From Actinomycetes bacterium (lineage in GTDB: Bacteria > Actinomycetota > Actinomycetes > Actinomycetales > Microbacteriaceae): a DNA stretch of 13,419 nt. This document shows, in pieces, positions 1 through 6,381 of this stretch (positions are counted from its first letter, which is position 1; each line of letters begins with the position of its first letter). The stretch covers positions 1 through 13,419 of the forward strand of contig JAEYZI010000089.1 in assembly GCA_023428065.1 (NCBI GenBank), given 5' to 3'. The position numbers and the translations under genes are program-made. The notes beneath the pieces are model-generated. The model saw only the letters and a program-made list of their open reading frames with translations. It had not been told where the DNA came from and searched no databases.

Positions 1-995
1 GGGCTCGGCTCGATCGGCAGCAGGTCGGGCTCGGGGAAGTAGCGGTAGTCGTCGGCATCCGACTTGGGGCGACCGGCGGAGGTGACCCCGCGGTCCTCGT
101 GCCAGTGGCGCGTCTCCTGCGTGATCGAGCCGCCCGCGGCGAGGATCGCCGCCTGCCGCTGGATCTCGTAGCGCACCGCGCGCTCCACCGAGCGGAACGA
201 GTTCACATTCTTCGTCTCGGTGCGGATGCCGAGCTTCACCTCGGGGTGCGGGTTCACGGATGCGTCGTGCCCGTCGGCCAGCTCGGCCGCCGGGGCCGTG
301 CGCGGACGCAGCGACACGTTCGCGTCGCAGCGGAGGTTGCCGCGCTCCATGCGCGCCTCCGAGATGCCGAGCGACCGCGCGATCTCGCGGATCGTCGACA
401 CGTACGCCTTCGCCACCTCGGGCGCGCGGTGCTCGGTGCCGAAGATCGGCTTCGTCACGATCTCCACGAGCGGCACGCCCGCGCGGTTGTAGTCGACGAG
501 CGAGTACTCGGCGCCGTGGATGCGGCCCGTCGCGCCACCCATGTGGGTGAGCTTGCCGGCATCCTCCTCCATGTGCGCCCGCTCGATCGGGATCGTCACC
601 GAGGTGCCGTCCTCGAGCTCGATCACGAGCGAACCCTCGAAGGCGATCGGCTCGTCGTACTGGCTGATCTGGTAGTTCTTCGCGAGGTCGGGGTAGAAGT
701 AGTTCTTGCGCGCGAAGCGGCTCGACGGGGCGATCTGGCATCCGAGCGCGAGGCCCAGCGAGATCGAGTACTCGATCGCCTTCTCGTTCACCACCGGGAG
801 GCTGCCCGGCAGCCCGAGGCACAGCGGCGTGATCTGCGTGTTGGGCGGGGCGCCGAAGCCGCCGGGGGCGGCCGGGTTCGGGGCGTCGCTGAACATCTTC
901 GTCGTGGTCGACAGCTCGACGTGCACCTCGAATCCGAGCACCGGCTCGAACAGCTCGAGCGCCTTGTCGAAGTCCATGAGGTCGGGCTTGGCCAT
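1..995 (-). CDS. gatB: Aspartyl/glutamyl-tRNA(Asn/Gln) amidotransferase subunit B, 3' end beyond window (partial)
   Basis: GatB binds mischarged Glu-tRNA(Gln) or Asp-tRNA(Asn) and activates the side-chain carboxylate with ATP, so that ammonia from GatA can amidate it. Translation from the ATG at 995 gives 331 residues before the left edge, against about 500 in the family. The C-terminal helical and YqeY-like tail parts are therefore outside the window. Visible family landmarks are GFEVHVEL (residues 21-28), DYNRAGVPLVEIV (168-180) and TKNVNSFRS (261-269), followed by RYEIQRQ. The start is supported by MAKPDLMDFD and by a TAGAAT box exactly 7 nt upstream, which suggests a leaderless mRNA. It is on the same strand as gatCA but about 5.4 kb away, so it appears to have its own promoter. 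It is divergent from the kinase-like gene. Family assignment is very secure. Confidence 0.97.
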   Translation of the reverse strand, partial: MAKPDLMDFDKALELFEPVLGFEVHVELSTTTKMFSDAPNPAAPGGFGAPPNTQITPLCLGLPGSLPVVNEKAIEYSISLGLALGCQIAPSSRFARKNYFYPDLAKNYQISQYDEPIAFEGSLVIELEDGTSVTIPIERAHMEEDAGKLTHMGGATGRIHGAEYSLVDYNRAGVPLVEIVTKPIFGTEHRAPEVAKAYVSTIREIARSLGISEARMERGNLRCDANVSLRPRTAPAAELADGHDASVNPHPEVKLGIRTETKNVNSFRSVERAVRYEIQRQAAILAAGGSITQETRHWHEDRGVTSAGRPKSDADDYRYFPEPDLLPIEPS

Positions 996-1002
996 GGGTT
1001 CG

Positions 1003-1008
1003 ATTCTA
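1003..1008 (-). promoter_or_regulatory. -10 box (TAGAAT) of gatB, leaderless start
   Basis: On the minus strand TAGAAT is followed by 7 nt (996-1002) and then the gatB ATG. Transcription would begin at or next to the A of ATG, and no Shine-Dalgarno sequence is present. No convincing -35 hexamer is visible. The same spacing recurs at gatC, ligA and mnmA. Confidence 0.65.
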
Positions 1009-1052
1009 GGCGCGGGGCGAGGGGCCGATGCGCGGGCCGCTCCCCCACCCCC

Positions 1053-1058
1053 TACCGT
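1053..1058 (+). promoter_or_regulatory. -10 box (TACCGT) of the kinase-like gene, leaderless start
   Basis: TACCGT matches TANNNT and is followed by 6 nt (1059-1064) and the GTG at 1065. A GGAGG at 1059-1063 lies only one nt before the GTG, too close to serve as a ribosome binding site, so a leaderless start fits better. This box and the gatB box lie back to back in the 69-nt divergent gap. Confidence 0.5.
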
Positions 1059-1064
1059 GGAGGG

Positions 1065-1682
1065 GTGGATGCGGAGGCACTGGCCGAGCGGGCGCGGCAC
1101 CTCGCGGATGCGCGGGGCGGGCGCGTGCTCGTCGGCATCGCGGGCGCGCCGGGCGCCGGCAAGTCGACGCTCGCGGAGGCGCTCGTCGCGGCGCTCGGCG
1201 AGCGTGCGGCGCTCGTGCCGATGGACGGCTTCCACTACTCGCAGCGCGTGCTGGGCCTGCTCGGCCGCGCCGACCGCAAGGGCGCACCCGACACCTTCGA
1301 CGCGGAGGGGCTCGCGGCGCTGCTCGCCCGCATCCGCACCGCCGACGGCCCCGTCTACGCGCCCACCTTCGACCGCTCGATCGAGGAACCCGTCGCGGCG
1401 GGCACCGTCGTGCCCGCGGGCGCCGACATCGTGGTCGTCGAGGGCAACTACCTGCTGCTCGACGACGGCCCGTGGGCGCCGCTGCGCGGGCTGTTCGACG
1501 AGGTGTGGTTCCTGCGCATCCCGCCCGACGAGCGGATGCGGCGGCTCGTCGAGCGGCACATGCGCTTCGGGCGCACGCGCGAGGCCGCGGAGGCGTGGGT
1601 CGCCACGGTCGACGAGCCGAACGCCCGGCTCGTGGAGGCGAGCGCCGGGCGGGCGCACCTCATCCTGACGCCGGAGGGGTAG
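1065..1682 (+). CDS. P-loop nucleoside/nucleotide kinase family protein (uridine kinase/phosphoribulokinase-like)
   Basis: The predicted cytosolic kinase has 205 residues. The Walker A motif GAPGAGKST is at residues 27-35. It is followed by VPMDGFHY (52-58, catalytic-type Asp54), RKGAPDTFD (71-79), an EGNYLL strand (126-131), an RH lid-like segment (164-165) and DEPN (183-186). This pattern is typical of the uridine kinase/phosphoribulokinase/pantothenate kinase superfamily, particularly the small uncharacterised 'nucleoside/nucleotide kinase family' proteins resembling YggC. The substrate cannot be told from sequence; a sugar, nucleoside or vitamin is possible. The GTG at 1065 is chosen because similarity begins just after it, upstream sequence is antisense to gatB, and a -10 box fits a leaderless start. 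It converges on the SRPBCC gene, with a terminator hairpin between them. Confidence 0.88.
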   Translation: MDAEALAERARHLADARGGRVLVGIAGAPGAGKSTLAEALVAALGERAALVPMDGFHYSQRVLGLLGRADRKGAPDTFDAEGLAALLARIRTADGPVYAPTFDRSIEEPVAAGTVVPAGADIVVVEGNYLLLDDGPWAPLRGLFDEVWFLRIPPDERMRRLVERHMRFGRTREAAEAWVATVDEPNARLVEASAGRAHLILTPEG

Positions 1683-1741
1683 CGCGGGGCGCGCGTCGCG
1701 CGTCGGCGACGCGCTCGAGCTCGCCGCCACAGACATGACGA

Positions 1742-1779
1742 GGCGGCATCCGGAGCGCTCGCCACGCCCGGATGCCGCC
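1742..1779. terminator. Bidirectional hairpin terminator between convergent genes
   Basis: A perfect 12-bp inverted repeat, GGCGGCATCCGG (1742-1753) and CCGGATGCCGCC (1768-1779), surrounds a 14-nt loop. It sits in the 106-nt gap between the convergent kinase (+) and SRPBCC (-) stops, so it could serve both. Neither side has a strong T tract, which is usual in high-GC actinobacteria. Confidence 0.75.
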
Positions 1780-1788
1780 CCGCGTCTC

Positions 1789-2244
1789 TCAGTTGTCGAC
1801 TTCGCCGCGCCAGGCGCCCGTCTCGGCGCCGCGCGACTCGATGAACATCTTGAAGTTCTCGAGGTCCTTCTTGACCGCGTGCTTGCCGGCCCCCACGAAG
1901 GAGCCGACGTGCTCGAGGAACCCCTCGGGCTCCCAGTCGACCTGGGCGGTCACGCGGCACGAGGTGTCGCTGAGCCGGTGGAACGTCACGACGCCCGCGT
2001 GCTTCGCGTCGCCGCCGACGCTCGTCCAGGCGACGCGCTCCTCCGGATGCTGCTCCGTGATCTCGGTGTCGAACTCGCGCACCGCGCCGCCCACGTTCAC
2101 CTTCCACCGCACATGGGTCTCGTCGATCTGCGTGATCGTCTCGACCTCCTCCATGAATTCGGGGAACGACTCGAACTGCGTCCACTGGTTGTACGCGGTG
2201 TCGACGGGAACGTCGACGTCGATGCTCTCGATGATCTGAGCCAT
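1789..2244 (-). CDS. SRPBCC family protein (polyketide cyclase/START-like)
   Basis: This small soluble protein of 151 residues begins MAQIIESIDVDVPVDTAYNQWTQ. That opening is characteristic of the SRPBCC (Bet v 1/START-like) helix-grip fold, in which a first beta strand leads into a helix with a conserved Trp. It continues with FPEFMEEVETITQIDE (residues 27-42), an edge strand with RWKVNVGG, a WTSVGG segment (73-78), and the C-terminal amphipathic helix of the fold (about 112-138). Members bind hydrophobic ligands in a deep cavity; the ligand here is unknown. The ATG at 2244 is fixed by a strong AAGGAG (2250-2255) five nt upstream. Longer in-frame extensions cross this site and have no homology. 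It is divergent from the HNH gene and convergent with the kinase gene. Confidence 0.88.
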   Translation of the reverse strand: MAQIIESIDVDVPVDTAYNQWTQFESFPEFMEEVETITQIDETHVRWKVNVGGAVREFDTEITEQHPEERVAWTSVGGDAKHAGVVTFHRLSDTSCRVTAQVDWEPEGFLEHVGSFVGAGKHAVKKDLENFKMFIESRGAETGAWRGEVDN

Positions 2245-2300
2245 GGGGTCTCCTTCTTTCTCCTCCATTCGACGTGAGGGGTGCGGATGTGCCCAGCCCG

Positions 2301-2329
2301 TTGACAGGTCCGGATGCGGCAGGTAGAGG
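2301..2329 (+). promoter_or_regulatory. Candidate promoter TTGACA-17-TAGAGG upstream of the HNH gene
   Basis: A perfect -35 hexamer TTGACA (2301-2306) is followed after 17 nt by TAGAGG (2324-2329). The -10 lacks the final T, so it is imperfect. Transcription would start near 2336, giving a leader of about 105 nt to the HNH start that contains the SOS-like box. An alternative -10, TAGGTT (2413-2418), lies much closer to the gene. Confidence 0.4.
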
Positions 2330-2405
2330 CGGGGGGGCGGCGCGGCTGCTTCCTCCTCCCCAACTGCCGGGGTACGCGAGTTCTCCACGGATCCTCGCCA
2401 GCCTC

Positions 2406-2421
2406 TAGAACATAGGTTCGA
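2406..2421. promoter_or_regulatory. SOS (LexA) box-like operator upstream of the DUF222-HNH gene
   Basis: TAGAACATAGGTTCGA matches the actinobacterial SOS box TCGAAC-N4-GTTCGA at 11 of 12 defined positions, with an intact GAAC-N4-GTTC core. It starts 35 nt before the HNH ATG and overlaps a possible -10 box, TAGGTT (2413-2418). LexA bound here would be expected to block transcription until DNA damage. The match was found by eye and is not proof of binding. Confidence 0.55.
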
Positions 2422-2440
2422 ACCTCGGAAGAATGGCTGC

Positions 2441-3865
2441 ATGCCCACGATCACCGACGCACTCGCCGCCATCGGCGACCTGTCGACGTCGTTCGCGCCC
2501 GCCTCCCCCGCGGCGCTCAGCGACGACGAGCTGCTCGTCGGGCAGCGGGCGATCGCCGAGGTGCGTCGGCGTCTCGATGCGCTGGCTGCGGCGGTCGCGG
2601 GTGAGATCGCGCATCGCTCGCGGCGCGAGCTCGGCCGCGAGGGGCTTGCGCAGTCGCGTGGGCAGCGCACGCCCGAGGGGCTCATCTCGCAGCTGACGGG
2701 GTCGTCGGCGCGGGATGCGCGCACGTTCGTGAAGGCGGCCGAGCTGTTGCCGGTCGAGCCGACGCGGGCCGGGTCGACCGCGGCCGAGGCGCCGGCGCCT
2801 CCCGCATGGTCGGCCGTGCTGGGGCGCGCGGTCGCGACCGCGACCATCTCGGTCGCGGCGGCCGACGTGATCCGCATCCGGCTCGCGGCGGTCGGCCGGC
2901 CCGATCTCTCGCCTGCTGCGCGGGAGCGGGTGCTCGAGGCGCTCGCTGTCGCGGCCGAGAAGCTCGTGGCGGAGGCGCAGGCGACCACGATCGAGCAGCT
3001 CGCCGCCCGGGCCGCACGTGCACGTGATGACATCGACGCGGCCGGCGTCGCCGCCCGGGAGGAGGCGCTGCGGGAGGCACGCTACCTGCGGGTCACCCGG
3101 CAGCTCGACGGCACGGCCCGCATCCAGGGTGTGCTGGATCCAGAGTCGGCCGCGATCGTGATCCCGATCCTCGACGCCGCCACCTCGCCACGGCGCGGCG
3201 GACCGCGCTTCGTCGACCCGGATGCCGCGGCCCGCGCCGACGACCTCGTGCGTGACGAGCGCGCCACCGAGCAGCTGGCCCTGGACACCTTCGTCGACCT
3301 GCTCCAGGCGGGTGCCCGTGTCGACCCGGGCCGCCTGCTCGGGGACCGCACCCCGGCTGTCCGCATCCTCGTCACGAAGGCCGACCTCGACACCCCCGCC
3401 GACACCGACGGACACCGCCCGGGGGCCGCCTACTTCGAAGACCAGACCGATGCCGTCTCGATCGCCACCGCGGAGCGCTACATCTGCTCCTCCGGAGCGG
3501 TGCCGATCCTCTTCGACGGCGACGGGCGCGTGCTCAACCTCGGCCGCGAACAGCGCCTCTTCAGCCAGAAACAGCGCCTCGCCCTCGCCGCCCGCGATGG
3601 CGGATGCCGCATGTGCGACCGACCACCCTCCTGGTGCGAAGCCCACCACATCGATCACTGGGACGAACACCACGGCCGCACCGACATCGACGACGGCGTG
3701 CTCCTGTGCCGCTTCTGCCACCTCACCGTCCACAACCGCGGCTGGCGCATCCGCCGCCGTGGCACCGACTACCTCCTCGAACACCCCGACGAGCACGGCA
3801 CCCTCCGCCACACACCCCTGCCCACCCGCAGCCCCGCACTCCAACGACTCCTCACCACCGCCTAG
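2441..3865 (+). CDS. DUF222 (13E12 repeat family) HNH endonuclease-domain protein
   Basis: The protein has 474 residues. The N-terminal two thirds is a helical, Ala/Arg-rich DUF222 region with the typical QLTGSSARDARTFVKAAELL segment. The C-terminus carries an HNH/zinc module: CRMC (residues 389-392), EAHHIDHW (His402/His403), DDGVLLCRFCH (Cys423, Cys426, His427) and HNRGW. All expected metal and catalytic residues are present, so nuclease activity is plausible but unproven; members are often multi-copy in actinobacteria. The start ATG has GGAAG (2427-2431) nine nt upstream. An SOS-like box precedes the gene, suggesting damage-inducible expression, as reported for several mycobacterial relatives. 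Third codon positions shift from mainly G in the first third to almost all C near the end, suggesting mosaic origin. Neighbours are unrelated. Confidence 0.92.
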   Translation: MPTITDALAAIGDLSTSFAPASPAALSDDELLVGQRAIAEVRRRLDALAAAVAGEIAHRSRRELGREGLAQSRGQRTPEGLISQLTGSSARDARTFVKAAELLPVEPTRAGSTAAEAPAPPAWSAVLGRAVATATISVAAADVIRIRLAAVGRPDLSPAARERVLEALAVAAEKLVAEAQATTIEQLAARAARARDDIDAAGVAAREEALREARYLRVTRQLDGTARIQGVLDPESAAIVIPILDAATSPRRGGPRFVDPDAAARADDLVRDERATEQLALDTFVDLLQAGARVDPGRLLGDRTPAVRILVTKADLDTPADTDGHRPGAAYFEDQTDAVSIATAERYICSSGAVPILFDGDGRVLNLGREQRLFSQKQRLALAARDGGCRMCDRPPSWCEAHHIDHWDEHHGRTDIDDGVLLCRFCHLTVHNRGWRIRRRGTDYLLEHPDEHGTLRHTPLPTRSPALQRLLTTA

Positions 3866-3901
3866 GACGGCGGCGATACCGAGCCGGTGCTTCACGCCCG
3901 G

Positions 3902-3935
3902 GCCACTGAGTCGCCGAGCCACTGAGTCGCCGAGC
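3902..3935. repeat. Two tandem copies of a 16-bp repeat
   Basis: GCCACTGAGTCGCCGA occurs at 3902-3917 and again, identical, at 3918-3933, followed by GC. It lies in the 146-nt gap between the HNH gene and the convergent hydrolase, before the terminator hairpin. It may be a remnant of an intergenic repeat or a slippage product. Confidence 0.85.
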
Positions 3936-3966
3936 GCAGGGCGCGCGGCCGGGCGCCGACACGCAG

Positions 3967-3999
3967 AACGCCCGCCGGCGACGTGCGCGGGCGGGCGTT
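3967..3999. terminator. Hairpin terminator between HNH gene and hydrolase
   Basis: Perfect 10-bp arms AACGCCCGCC (3967-3976) and GGCGGGCGTT (3990-3999) surround a 13-nt loop. It starts 12 nt beyond the hydrolase stop on the minus strand and lies about 100 nt after the HNH stop. It probably ends the hydrolase transcript and may also act on the HNH transcript. Confidence 0.7.
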
Positions 4000-4011
4000 G
4001 TCGCGGTGAGG

Positions 4012-4857
4012 TCAGCTCTGCACGAAGTCGACGAGCGCCCGCGTCACCTCGTCGCCGTGCGTCGCGAGAAGGCCGTGCGGGGCGTTCTCGACCTCCACAT
4101 AGGTGGCATCCGGCAGCAGCTTCGTGAACCGACGCGCGGTCGCGTCGATCGGCAGGATGCGGTCGGCCGTGCCGTGCAGGATCAGCACCGGGATGCCGAG
4201 CTCGCGCACGCGGTCCACATCCGCTCGGAAGTCGCTCGCCCACGTGGGAACGACCGCCCAGTCGGCGATCGCGCCCGACATGTAAGCGACGCGGTTGTCG
4301 TTTGCGAGGTGCTCCTCGCTCACCCGCGTACCGCGGTTCTCGTCGAGGTTGTAGAAGTTCTCGTAGAAGGACGTGAACCACGCGTAGCGGTCCTTCTTGA
4401 TCGCCGCGACCGTGTCGTCGATGAACGCCTGGTCGAGTGCGCCCTCCGGGTTGCCGTCGGTCTTCAGCAGGAACGGCTCGAGCGAGGCGAGGAACGCGGC
4501 CTTCGCCACGCGCTCACCGCCGTACGTGCCGAGGTAGCGCCCCACCTCGCCCGTCCCCATCGAGAAGCCCACGAGGATCGCATCGCGCAGATCGAGCGTC
4601 TCCATGAGCGTGTTGAGGTCGGCGGCGAAGGTGTCGTAGTCGAAGCCCGTCGACACCTGGGTCGACTGACCGAAGCCGCGACGGTCGTAGCTGATCACGC
4701 GGTAGCCCGCCTCGATGAGCGCGCCCTCCTGCGTCTCCCACGAGCGCCCGTCGAGCGGGAACCCGTGGATGAGCACGACCGGCTGCCCCGAGCCGCGGTC
4801 GTCATAGTGCAGCTCGATGGGGGTGCTGTTCTCGTGTCCGACGGTGATGTAACCCAT
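4012..4857 (-). CDS. Alpha/beta hydrolase, non-haem haloperoxidase/arylesterase-like
   Basis: The enzyme has 281 residues and the alpha/beta hydrolase fold. The oxyanion-hole loop HGFP is at residues 31-34 and SYDRRGFGQS at 56-65. The nucleophile elbow is GFSMG (Ser99). The acid is Asp232 in HGTADRILPI, and the base is His261 in NAPHGLL. The triad is complete. GTGEVGRYLGTYGGERVAKAAFL following the elbow is the hallmark of the cofactor-free chloroperoxidase/arylesterase branch; such enzymes are mainly esterases, with perhydrolase activity as a side reaction. No signal peptide is seen. The ATG at 4857 has GGAAGG (4867-4872) nine nt upstream; a longer frame reaches into tetR and is rejected. It is divergent from tetR, and two palindromic operators cover its promoter, so the neighbouring TetR protein very probably represses it. 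The natural substrate is unknown. Confidence 0.92.
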   Translation of the reverse strand: MGYITVGHENSTPIELHYDDRGSGQPVVLIHGFPLDGRSWETQEGALIEAGYRVISYDRRGFGQSTQVSTGFDYDTFAADLNTLMETLDLRDAILVGFSMGTGEVGRYLGTYGGERVAKAAFLASLEPFLLKTDGNPEGALDQAFIDDTVAAIKKDRYAWFTSFYENFYNLDENRGTRVSEEHLANDNRVAYMSGAIADWAVVPTWASDFRADVDRVRELGIPVLILHGTADRILPIDATARRFTKLLPDATYVEVENAPHGLLATHGDEVTRALVDFVQS

Positions 4858-4878
4858 TTCCCTTGCCCTTCCTCTCGT

Positions 4879-4894
4879 GAGAACGATCGTTCTC
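4879..4894. promoter_or_regulatory. TetR operator O1 (hydrolase side)
   Basis: A perfect 16-bp palindrome, GAGAACGATCGTTCTC, identical to the copy at 4912-4927 and 33 bp from it centre to centre, about three helical turns. It lies at roughly +5 to +20 of the predicted hydrolase transcript, where a bound repressor would block elongation or open-complex formation. Confidence 0.85.
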
Positions 4895-4905
4895 GACTGG
4901 GCATC

Positions 4906-4934
4906 ACTATAGAGAACGATCGTTCTCGCCGCAA
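4906..4934 (-). promoter_or_regulatory. Promoter of the alpha/beta hydrolase gene
   Basis: On the minus strand TTGCGG (4934-4929) is followed after 17 nt by a strong -10 TATAGT (4911-4906). Transcription should begin near 4899, giving a leader of about 42 nt with a good ribosome binding site. The operator copy at 4912-4927 fills the spacer between -35 and -10. Confidence 0.65.
4912..4927. promoter_or_regulatory. TetR operator O2 (shared by both divergent promoters)
   Basis: The second perfect copy of GAGAACGATCGTTCTC. It lies between the -35 and -10 of the hydrolase promoter and covers the expected -35 region of the tetR promoter, whose -10 is at 4937-4942. Binding would therefore repress both genes, giving autoregulation. 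Confidence 0.87.
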
Positions 4935-4936
4935 GG

Positions 4937-4942
4937 TATGAT
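4937..4942 (+). promoter_or_regulatory. -10 box (TATGAT) of tetR, leaderless start
   Basis: TATGAT is followed by 6 nt (4943-4948) and the ATG at 4949, so the transcript probably starts at the start codon. No Shine-Dalgarno sequence is present. The -35 region would fall within operator O2. Confidence 0.65.
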
Positions 4943-4948
4943 TCGGAT

Positions 4949-5524
4949 ATGACCGTCATGCACGAGGCTGGACCGCGCGAGCGCATCGTCGATGCCGCCG
5001 ACCGCCTCTTCTACACGCGCGGCGTCAACTCGGTGGGCATGGACCAGGTGCGAGATGCCGCGGGCGTCTCGCTCCGGCGCCTGTATGCCGCCTTCCCCGC
5101 CAAGGAGGACGTGATCCTCGCCGTGCTCGACAAGCGCCACCGCGCGTGGACCGACGCCGTCGAGGAGCGCATCGCCGCCGCGCCCGACGCGCGCGCCAAG
5201 GTGCTCGCCGTCTACGACTTCCTCACCGACTGGTTCGCGGAGGCCGACTTCCGCGGCTGCGCGTTCGTCAACACCTTCGCCGAGCTCGGAGCCACCTCCC
5301 CGCGCGTCGCGGCCGCCATCCAGGAGCACAAGGCGGGCTTCCAGCGCCGCCTCGCGGAACTCGTCGCGCAACTGGGCGGGCCGGCATCCCTCGCCCCCCA
5401 ACTGGCGATTCTCGCGGAGGGCGCCCAGACGACCGCGGCGATCTCAGGCGACCCGGTGGCGGCATCCCAGGCGCGCGACGCCGCGATCACCCTCATCGAC
5501 GCGGCGATGGCCGCAGCGCGATAG
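4949..5524 (+). CDS. TetR/AcrR family transcriptional regulator
   Basis: This 191-residue helical repressor has the typical N-terminal TetR DNA-binding domain. Helix 1 is RERIVDAADRLFYTRG (residues 10-25). The helix-turn-helix spans about 29-50, with VGMDQVRDAAGVSLRRLYAAFPAKEDV. The C-terminal ligand/dimer domain (about 60-191) is Ala-rich and is not specific enough to name an inducer. The start at 4949 gives MTVMHEAGPRERIVDAA and fits a leaderless promoter; the ATG at 4958, three codons on, is a weaker alternative. Two identical perfect palindromes in the 91-nt divergent gap with the hydrolase are the obvious operators, implying control of the hydrolase and of itself. DUF899 lies 140 nt downstream on the same strand but appears to have its own start signals. 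The family is secure; the inducer is unknown. Confidence 0.94.
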   Translation: MTVMHEAGPRERIVDAADRLFYTRGVNSVGMDQVRDAAGVSLRRLYAAFPAKEDVILAVLDKRHRAWTDAVEERIAAAPDARAKVLAVYDFLTDWFAEADFRGCAFVNTFAELGATSPRVAAAIQEHKAGFQRRLAELVAQLGGPASLAPQLAILAEGAQTTAAISGDPVAASQARDAAITLIDAAMAAAR

Positions 5525-5619
5525 CAGCGGGCGGTTCTCCGGCTCGACGCGACGGGACGATCGCGGGCGGCCCAGGCAGATTCCGACACGCGCGAAAACC
5601 CCACGCGTCTGCGCATATG

Positions 5620-5634
5620 TGTACAGTGTCTACA
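5620..5634 (+). promoter_or_regulatory. Possible promoter/operator of the DUF899 gene
   Basis: TACAGT (5622-5627) fits a -10 box and lies within an imperfect dyad TGTA-N7-TACA (5620-5634). Transcription would start near 5634, giving a leader of about 31 nt that includes the GAGGAGG ribosome binding site. No good -35 is seen, so support is weak. Confidence 0.3.
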
Positions 5635-5664
5635 TCCGGCACGCAGTTCGTCCGAGGAGGAGCC

Positions 5665-6381
5665 ATGACCGCACAGCCCGCCGTCACCGACTACGACACC
5701 TGGCGTCGAGAGCTCGACGCCCTCCGCATCCGCGAGAAGGCAGCGACGCGCGAGCTCGACGCCGTCGCCGCCCAGCGGCGCCGCCTGCCCATGGTAGAGC
5801 TGCCCGAGTACACCCTCGTCGGCGAACACGGCCCCGTGACGCTCGCGGAGATCTTCCAGGGCAAGCGGCAGCTCATCACCTACCACCACATGTGGCAGGA
5901 CGGCGCCGAGTGGCAGTGCCCCGGCTGCACGGGCTACACCTCGCAGTTCACGCGCCTCGAGTTCCTCGACGCCTACGACGCGCGCTTCGTCATCGTGTCG
6001 CAGGGCCCCATCGACGACCTGCTCGCCTACCGCGACAAGACCGGCAACAAGATGGAGTGGTACTCCACCGCCGACAGCCCCTTCGGCGCCGACGTCGACG
6101 CGCCGAAGGGCGGCGGCTTCGCCGTCAACGTGTTCTTCCGCGACGGCGACACCGTGTACCGCACGTGGCACACCAACGGACGCGGCACGGAGCAGCTCAG
6201 CCACACCTTCCCGCTCATCGACCTGCTGCCGTACGGTCGACAGGAGGGGTGGCAGGACTCCCCCGACGGGTGGCCCCAAGACGAAAACCCCGGCTCACGA
6301 TGGAGCGACGCCTGGGAGATCGCAGCGGCCTACGGCCCCGACCCGAACGTGACGGCGGGCGAGCATCACCACCACCACTGA
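5665..6381 (+). CDS. DUF899 family thioredoxin-like protein with natural His5 C-terminus
   Basis: The protein has 238 residues. After an N-terminal helical segment rich in Arg and Glu (about 10-40) comes the DUF899 pattern LPMVELPEYTLVGEHGPVTLAEIFQGKRQLITYHHMW, shown here in outline across residues 41-77. The thioredoxin-like CPGC motif follows, with Cys85 and Cys88. Later landmarks are VIVSQGPIDDL (109-119) and a GGGFAVNVFFRDGDTVYRTW strand pair (149-168). The family has a thioredoxin-like fold, but no function is established; the CPGC pair suggests a redox or peroxide-linked role (inference). The ATG at 5665 has GAGGAGG (5654-5660) four nt upstream. The last residues are AGEHHHHH, five consecutive histidines directly before TGA. 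The gene follows tetR and converges on gatA. Confidence 0.9.
   Translation: MTAQPAVTDYDTWRRELDALRIREKAATRELDAVAAQRRRLPMVELPEYTLVGEHGPVTLAEIFQGKRQLITYHHMWQDGAEWQCPGCTGYTSQFTRLEFLDAYDARFVIVSQGPIDDLLAYRDKTGNKMEWYSTADSPFGADVDAPKGGGFAVNVFFRDGDTVYRTWHTNGRGTEQLSHTFPLIDLLPYGRQEGWQDSPDGWPQDENPGSRWSDAWEIAAAYGPDPNVTAGEHHHHH

Noticed and set aside
99..1064. Upstream part of a 527-codon plus-strand frame ending at 1682
   Set aside because: It is antisense to gatB, low-complexity Arg-rich, and has no homology; only the part from 1065 is the kinase-like protein.
2331..2337. Seven-G tract as a phase-variation site
   Set aside because: It lies in an intergenic region and is short for such high GC; no switchable frame depends on it.
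2245..3033. N-terminal extension of the SRPBCC frame
   Set aside because: It runs antisense through the HNH gene and crosses a strong ribosome binding site directly before the real ATG at 2244.
2405..4381. 658-codon minus-strand frame
   Set aside because: Antisense to the HNH gene and to another frame of the hydrolase; no recognisable domain. Such long shadows are expected in high-GC DNA.
4858..4986. Upstream extension of the hydrolase to a start inside tetR
   Set aside because: It would translate both operators and the promoter; the ATG at 4857 has a good ribosome binding site.
5212..6279. 355-codon minus-strand frame opposite tetR and DUF899
   Set aside because: Shadow of two well-supported genes; no family motifs.
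6361..6381. Vector-derived His tag or assembly contamination
   Set aside because: Only five His codons, flanked by sequence continuous with DUF899 on one side and gatA on the other.
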